From NCBI GenBank assembly GCA_045589955.1, contig JAZNQD010000046.1, positions 1 to 6,649 of the forward strand: DNA of 6,649 nt. The letters are read 5' to 3'. Positions 4,370-6,649 of this stretch are shown piece by piece. Positions within the stretch are counted from its first letter, which is position 1, and every line of letters begins with the position of its first letter. A program made the position numbers and the translations under genes. The stretch comes from CAJGCS01 sp045589955 (GTDB lineage: Bacteria > Bacillota_I > Bacilli_A > ML615J-28 > CAG-313). The notes beneath the pieces are model-generated. The model saw only the letters and a program-made list of their open reading frames with translations, was not told the origin of the DNA and did no database searches.

Positions 4370-4422
4370 TGTTATTATTAGAATCAAAAGCAATGAAATT
4401 TAAAAGGATTATTGAAAAATAA
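4369..4422 (+). CDS. Possible 17-aa leader-size peptide, coupled
   Basis: The 17-aa ORF (MLLLESKAMKFKRIIEK) starts on the last A of the preceding stop codon. GAGGAG at 4356-4361 provides an SD site within the end of the previous gene. Its TAA (4420-4422) lies in the 3' arm of a strong hairpin followed by T's, so the peptide ends where transcription probably ends. That matches the habit of every clear gene here except the HNH gene, and makes the tiny ORF more believable than its length suggests. Function is unknown. It could instead be the vestige of a longer gene whose middle was lost. Confidence 0.4.
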   Translation: MLLLESKAMKFKRIIEK

Positions 4423-4430
4423 TCCTTTTT
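4402..4430 (+). terminator. Strong hairpin with T-tract, containing the stop of the 17-aa ORF
   Basis: AAAAGGATTATT (4402-4413) pairs over 12 bp with AATAATCCTTTT (4418-4429), closing a GAAA tetraloop, and the 3' arm runs into a T5 stretch (4426-4430). It is the most terminator-like site in the window. The TAA stop is within the 3' arm. Confidence 0.75.
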
Positions 4431-4492
4431 GCAATACATTTCAATTACAATATGGACACATAGATGCCTGTGTTTTATATGAGAGGCATTAA
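4430..4492 (+). pseudogene. Possible 3' remnant of a gene
   Basis: One frame reads CNTFQLQYGHIDACVLYERH and stops at TAA 4490-4492, with no ATG or SD; the frame is open back to a stop at 4394-4396. Its end coincides with a hairpin of the kind that marks the true genes here. It may be the tail of a gene whose 5' part was deleted. The protein evidence alone is weak. Confidence 0.2.
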
Positions 4493-4509
4493 AATATATA
4501 ATGTCTCTC
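4481..4509 (+). other. Hairpin upstream of the promoter at 4516
   Basis: GAGAGGCATT (4481-4490) pairs with AATGTCTCTC (4500-4509) over 10 bp with one G-U, around the loop AAAATATAT. It may end a lost gene or insulate the following promoter, which begins seven bases later. Confidence 0.65.
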
Positions 4510-4515
4510 GAAAAT

Positions 4516-4553
4516 CGAAAACTTTATATACTATGAAGTACAACATAATAACT
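4516..4553 (+). promoter_or_regulatory. Archaeal promoter of the 426-aa gene
   Basis: CGAAA (4516-4520), the TATA box TTTATATA (4523-4530) and GAAGTACAACATAATAACTG over the predicted start match the promoters at 2333, 2427 and 6042. The transcript would start near 4550 and carry leader C. Confidence 0.85.
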
Positions 4554-4554
4554 G

Positions 4555-4714
4555 TAAGACGAAAACCCAAAGCCTCATTATTGGGGTCAGCTACCATGGG
4601 CTGGTGGGAACCATACATGGAGAAGATGTGACAACCGACAAAGATTGTCAGACAAAAAAATGGAGAGGCATTGAAGTGAAAATTTGAATAAAATAAGTAA
4701 CTTCTTTAGCCCCA
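4555..4714 (+). ncRNA. Structured leader RNA C, upstream of the 426-aa gene
   Basis: CCCAA (4566-4570) pairs with TTGGG (4581-4585). CCATG (4594-4598) pairs with CATGG (4616-4620), enclosing TGGT-GGGA-ACCA with a GNRA-type tetraloop (4602-4613). TGACAA (4629-4634) pairs with TTGTCA (4645-4650). The 3' domain matches leaders A and B: box GGAGAGGC (4662-4669), GAAGT (4673-4677) with ACTTC (4700-4704), the preceding AAGTAA, and GGC (4667-4669) with GCC (4709-4711). GGAGAGGCATTGAA is identical to leader A. The first loop carries GCCTC (4572-4576), which can instead pair with GAGGC (4665-4669). The middle hairpins differ from A and B, so C may be a variant subtype. Confidence 0.6.
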
Positions 4715-4742
4715 TTAAAATAATATATTGGAGATGATTAAT

Positions 4743-6023
4743 ATGAAAAAATTTGTATTAAGAGATGAATATGAAGCAATCAGCAGAGATGAATTAAAAG
4801 CATTCGCAGATGAAATCAATAATCATGGCGAAGCAAAAAGGGCAAAAGGAGCAGATGCAGAAAAAGCAAGGAAAGTAGGTAAAGGTTTTGCAAGAAGCAA
4901 AGTCGGTAAATATTTAGATAATGGTAAATATGAAGGCATAATATATGAAAGAGAAAATGTATTAAGTCGTGAAGATTTAATTAATGAAAATGATGATATC
5001 AAAATGATGCATCATGCAGGCAAATTTGATGGATTCAATGGTGGAAATGGTAAAAGCATTAAAGTTATTGAAAGAAAAGCAAAAGCATTAGAAGATATTA
5101 ATGTTGATAATGTTGAAAGTGTTCAAGTAGATGAATGCATCAGTAATGGTAAATGGAATGGTAAATTAGTAAGTCATAGGAAATATGATGAAGTAAATGA
5201 ATGGATTGAAAATAATAGATTAAATATTGTCAAAATATTTGAAATTGGTGAATATGATGAAGATAAAAAATGTGTTATCGATGGTAATATGTTTTATTTC
5301 AGAAAAGGAAAATTATTTGTATTAAGCGGTCAAGTCATGGCAGATAGATATGATTTAAGCAATATTCATGAAGTTGCAAATGATTTTGCAGTAAGTCGCA
5401 GAAATTCAGATGTATTCATCAGAAGAAGTAAAAATATTAGAGGAGATAAAATCATCGAAAATGTCAAAGATAATGTCATTGAAGAAGAAAAAGTAGCAGT
5501 TAGAAATAATAGTGATGGATGCATTGAAGAAGTAAAAGTAGATAGTGAAGAAGTAGTTGAAATTAAAGAATTCAAAAGAAGTAATTTAATGAATATCATC
5601 ATTGAAGATTTAGATATCATGAAAAGAAATGATGATGAATTAGTAAGTTGTAAATTAAAATTCAAAGATGAAGGTAAAGTATATTTAAATGGTGGAGATT
5701 ATTTAAGTAAAAGTGCAGGTAAATATTCAGTTGAAAAAGGTGGATTAAGAGCAGAAAGAGAAATGGGTAGTAAAGTTGCATTAGATAAAAATTCAAAAGT
5801 TGTATATGTAGCAAGTGAATTAAATGGTGCAATTAGAGTTGGAAAATTCAATAAAGAAAGCAAAGCATATGATTATATTAAAGTAAATCGCAAAGAAGGT
5901 AAAAATGCATTTAGTAAATTAGTAATAAATCATAGAGAAAGGCATGTTGCAATTAGTGAAAGATTAGTTAAATATGTCAAAGTAGGTGATAAATTAGCAA
6001 TCATATATAATATGGATGAATAA
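4743..6023 (+). CDS. Large charged protein of unknown function (426 aa)
   Basis: I do not recognise a family. The 426-aa product is highly charged with few cysteines, and no signal peptide or membrane segment is seen. Residues 1-60 are a basic, Ala-rich helical region. Residues 61-140 contain three GK-aromatic-x-G motifs (GKYEG 61-65, GKFDG 93-97, GKWNG 136-140) that may mark a repeated beta-hairpin. Residues 235-300 are Glu/Val/Asn-rich, perhaps a linker or coiled coil. The C-terminus (VKYVKVGDKLAIIY, 409-422) looks like a small beta-barrel edge. I chose the ATG at 4743 because TTGGAGATGATTA lies just upstream; the in-frame TTG at 4728 would place the SD inside the gene. It is the largest gene of the window, with its own promoter and leader C, so it is likely a core element protein, but no replication, nuclease or structural role can be shown. 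Confidence 0.75.
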   Translation: MKKFVLRDEYEAISRDELKAFADEINNHGEAKRAKGADAEKARKVGKGFARSKVGKYLDNGKYEGIIYERENVLSREDLINENDDIKMMHHAGKFDGFNGGNGKSIKVIERKAKALEDINVDNVESVQVDECISNGKWNGKLVSHRKYDEVNEWIENNRLNIVKIFEIGEYDEDKKCVIDGNMFYFRKGKLFVLSGQVMADRYDLSNIHEVANDFAVSRRNSDVFIRRSKNIRGDKIIENVKDNVIEEEKVAVRNNSDGCIEEVKVDSEEVVEIKEFKRSNLMNIIIEDLDIMKRNDDELVSCKLKFKDEGKVYLNGGDYLSKSAGKYSVEKGGLRAEREMGSKVALDKNSKVVYVASELNGAIRVGKFNKESKAYDYIKVNRKEGKNAFSKLVINHRERHVAISERLVKYVKVGDKLAIIYNMDE

Positions 6024-6036
6024 ATATTATTCATCC
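6014..6036 (+). other. Stop-codon hairpin, 426-aa gene
   Basis: GGATGAATA (6014-6022) pairs perfectly over 9 bp with TATTCATCC (6028-6036) around the loop AATAT. Two bases of the TAA (6021-6023) are in the 5' arm. Confidence 0.75.
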
Positions 6037-6041
6037 CCTAC

Positions 6042-6095
6042 CAAAATATTTATATACTATAAAATACTATATAATAACTGTGGGAGAAAATCCCA
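6042..6095 (+). promoter_or_regulatory. Archaeal promoter with short hairpin leader
   Basis: The TATA box TTTATATA (6049-6056) is followed by ATACTATATAATAACTG over the predicted start. The short leader contains one hairpin, TGGGA (6081-6085) with TCCCA (6091-6095), loop GAAAA. This leader lacks the long structured domains of leaders A to D. The upstream box is CAAAA rather than CGAAA. Confidence 0.8.
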
Positions 6096-6123
6096 AAATC
6101 ATTAAAAAAAGGAGATGAAATAA

Positions 6124-6411
6124 ATGATTAAAAAAATATGCAAAGTATGTGGTAAAGAATTTGAAGCAGTTGAAAATAATGAATCATGTTGTAGTAAAGC
6201 ATGTCAAGAAAAATATTTTAATGAAAATATTGGATTAATCGGAGGAGATGATGTATTGGATAAATATGGTAATGTAATTGTATTAATGGGTTCATCAATA
6301 GATGTAGATTATTATGATGAAGATGGTTGGCATTATGCAGATGAAGATATAGAAGATATAGATTGTGGTGATGAATATTTTGAAGATATTTGGGAGGATA
6401 TGATATTTTAG
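6124..6411 (+). CDS. Small zinc-binding protein with acidic tail (95 aa)
   Basis: The product is 95 aa in two parts. Residues 1-30 hold a Cys cluster, C6-x2-C9-GKEF ... C22-C23-x3-C27, a short zinc-finger-like module of the kind found in many phage and archaeal proteins (CKxCGKxF...CCSxxC). Residues about 38-95 form an extremely acidic tail rich in Asp, Glu, Tyr and Trp (DVDYYDEDGWHYADEDIED, then YFEDIWEDMIF). The next gene begins with the same module but carries a basic tail, so the pair looks like a domain shuffled onto opposite charges. The SD is AAGGAGATGA (6109-6118). The gene has its own promoter and ends at a hairpin that begins with the last base of the stop codon. It may bind DNA or a partner protein through the zinc module; the role is not known. 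Confidence 0.7.
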   Translation: MIKKICKVCGKEFEAVENNESCCSKACQEKYFNENIGLIGGDDVLDKYGNVIVLMGSSIDVDYYDEDGWHYADEDIEDIDCGDEYFEDIWEDMIF

Positions 6412-6434
6412 ATGCATTATATAAATAATGCATC
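6411..6434 (+). other. Hairpin starting in the stop codon, 95-aa gene
   Basis: GATGCATTAT (6411-6420) pairs perfectly over 10 bp with ATAATGCATC (6425-6434), closing an ATAA tetraloop. The G at 6411 is the last base of the TAG stop. Confidence 0.75.
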
Positions 6435-6460
6435 CCTATTACTTATTGGAGATGATAAAG

Positions 6461-6649
6461 ATGAAAATTAAAGCATGCAAAATTTGTGGCAAATGGTTTG
6501 TAGCAAAAGGAAGAGCAGAATGTTGCAGTAATGAATGTAAAAAAGAAAATATAAAGATAAAAAATAGGAAAGCATCAAATAAATGGTATGAGAATAATAA
6601 AGAAAAAAAAGCAAGGTTAAATAAAGAATGGTATGAGAATAATAAAGAA
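6461..6649 (+). CDS. Zinc-module protein with WYENNKE repeats (3' end outside window)
   Basis: Sixty-three codons are present and the frame is open at the window end. The first 27 residues (C6-x2-C9-GKWF ... C21-C22-x3-C26) parallel the zinc module of the 95-aa protein directly upstream. A lysine-rich helix follows, then a 15-residue repeat, WYENNKEKKARLNKE, which begins again at WYENNKE before the sequence ends. Such charged repeats suggest a long basic helix in the full protein. The same type of zinc head and charged YENNKEK repeat is known from phage and mobile-element proteins, some of which continue into HNH nucleases, but the rest of this protein cannot be seen. The ATG at 6461 has the SD TTGGAGATGATAAAG. 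It lies 49 bases after the 95-aa gene with no TATA box between, so the two are probably co-transcribed. Confidence 0.7.
   Translation, partial: MKIKACKICGKWFVAKGRAECCSNECKKENIKIKNRKASNKWYENNKEKKARLNKEWYENNKE
6583..6649 (+). repeat. 45-bp tandem coding repeat at the window end
   Basis: A 22-base string starting ATGGTATGAG is present identically at 6583-6604 and 6628-6649, with a period of 45 bases (15 codons). The second copy is cut by the window edge, so more units may follow. Confidence 0.85.

Noticed and set aside
4464..4630. Small ORF reading through the promoter at 4516 and into leader C
   Set aside because: It has no SD, uses codons rare in the neighbouring genes (CGA, TCG, GCC, ACC), and spans the TATA box and the structured leader.
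5037..5060. Walker A motif in the 426-aa protein (NGGNGKS)
   Set aside because: The first Gly of GxxxxGKS is Phe, and no Walker B or other NTPase motif follows.
1297..6433. Minus-strand ORFs opposite the clear + strand genes
   Set aside because: They are antisense shadows with biased residues such as Ile/Leu/His/Asn/Tyr or Ser/Leu runs and without SD sites or promoters.
1..6649. CRISPR array
   Set aside because: The repeats seen are coding tandem repeats, promoters or leaders; there are no regularly spaced identical repeats with unique spacers.

Overview
The window looks like accessory DNA from an AT-rich methanogenic archaeon, most likely of the order Methanobacteriales (Methanobrevibacter- or Methanosphaera-like). 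The grounds are repeated archaeal BRE/TATA promoters (CGAAA-CATTTATATACTAT), strong GGAGATGAT-type Shine-Dalgarno sites, very A/T-rich codons and TAA stops. Every convincing gene is on the + strand. None is a housekeeping gene and most products are small, acidic or unrecognised. This fits a provirus, plasmid or other integrated element. No integrase, capsid, terminase or replication protein can be recognised, so the type of element stays open.

Layout. 1-160: partial promoter and a hairpin leader. 161-610: HExxH zinc metalloprotease-like protein (ImmA/IrrE-like). 611-891: terminator-like hairpin, promoter and structured leader RNA A. 892-2302: HNH endonuclease-like gene followed by two small unknown genes, probably one transcription unit. 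2303-2637: two consecutive promoters, a small hairpin RNA candidate, and structured leader D with a tRNA T-arm/acceptor mimic. 2638-3129: PH-like domain plus zinc ribbon protein. 3159-3290: possible 43-aa ORF. 3291-3610: again two consecutive promoters, a second small hairpin RNA candidate, and structured leader B. 3611-4422: four small genes, one a membrane-anchored protein with N-x-S repeats and two overlapping at TAATG. 4423-4742: a hairpin, a promoter and structured leader C. 4743-6023: a 426-aa unknown protein, the largest gene. 6024-6649: a short-leader promoter and two genes sharing a small Cys zinc module, the last one cut by the window end.

The notable feature is the RNA architecture. 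Long GC-richer leaders, some pseudoknotted, precede the main genes. Leaders A and B share a pseudoknot and stems kept by compensatory changes, and leader C shares their 3' domain. At the other end, nearly every gene finishes in a perfect or near-perfect stem-loop that contains or touches its own stop codon, with a different sequence each time. The element therefore reads as a series of cassettes: promoter, structured leader, SD, ORF, stop-codon hairpin. Most protein functions here cannot be assigned from sequence alone.
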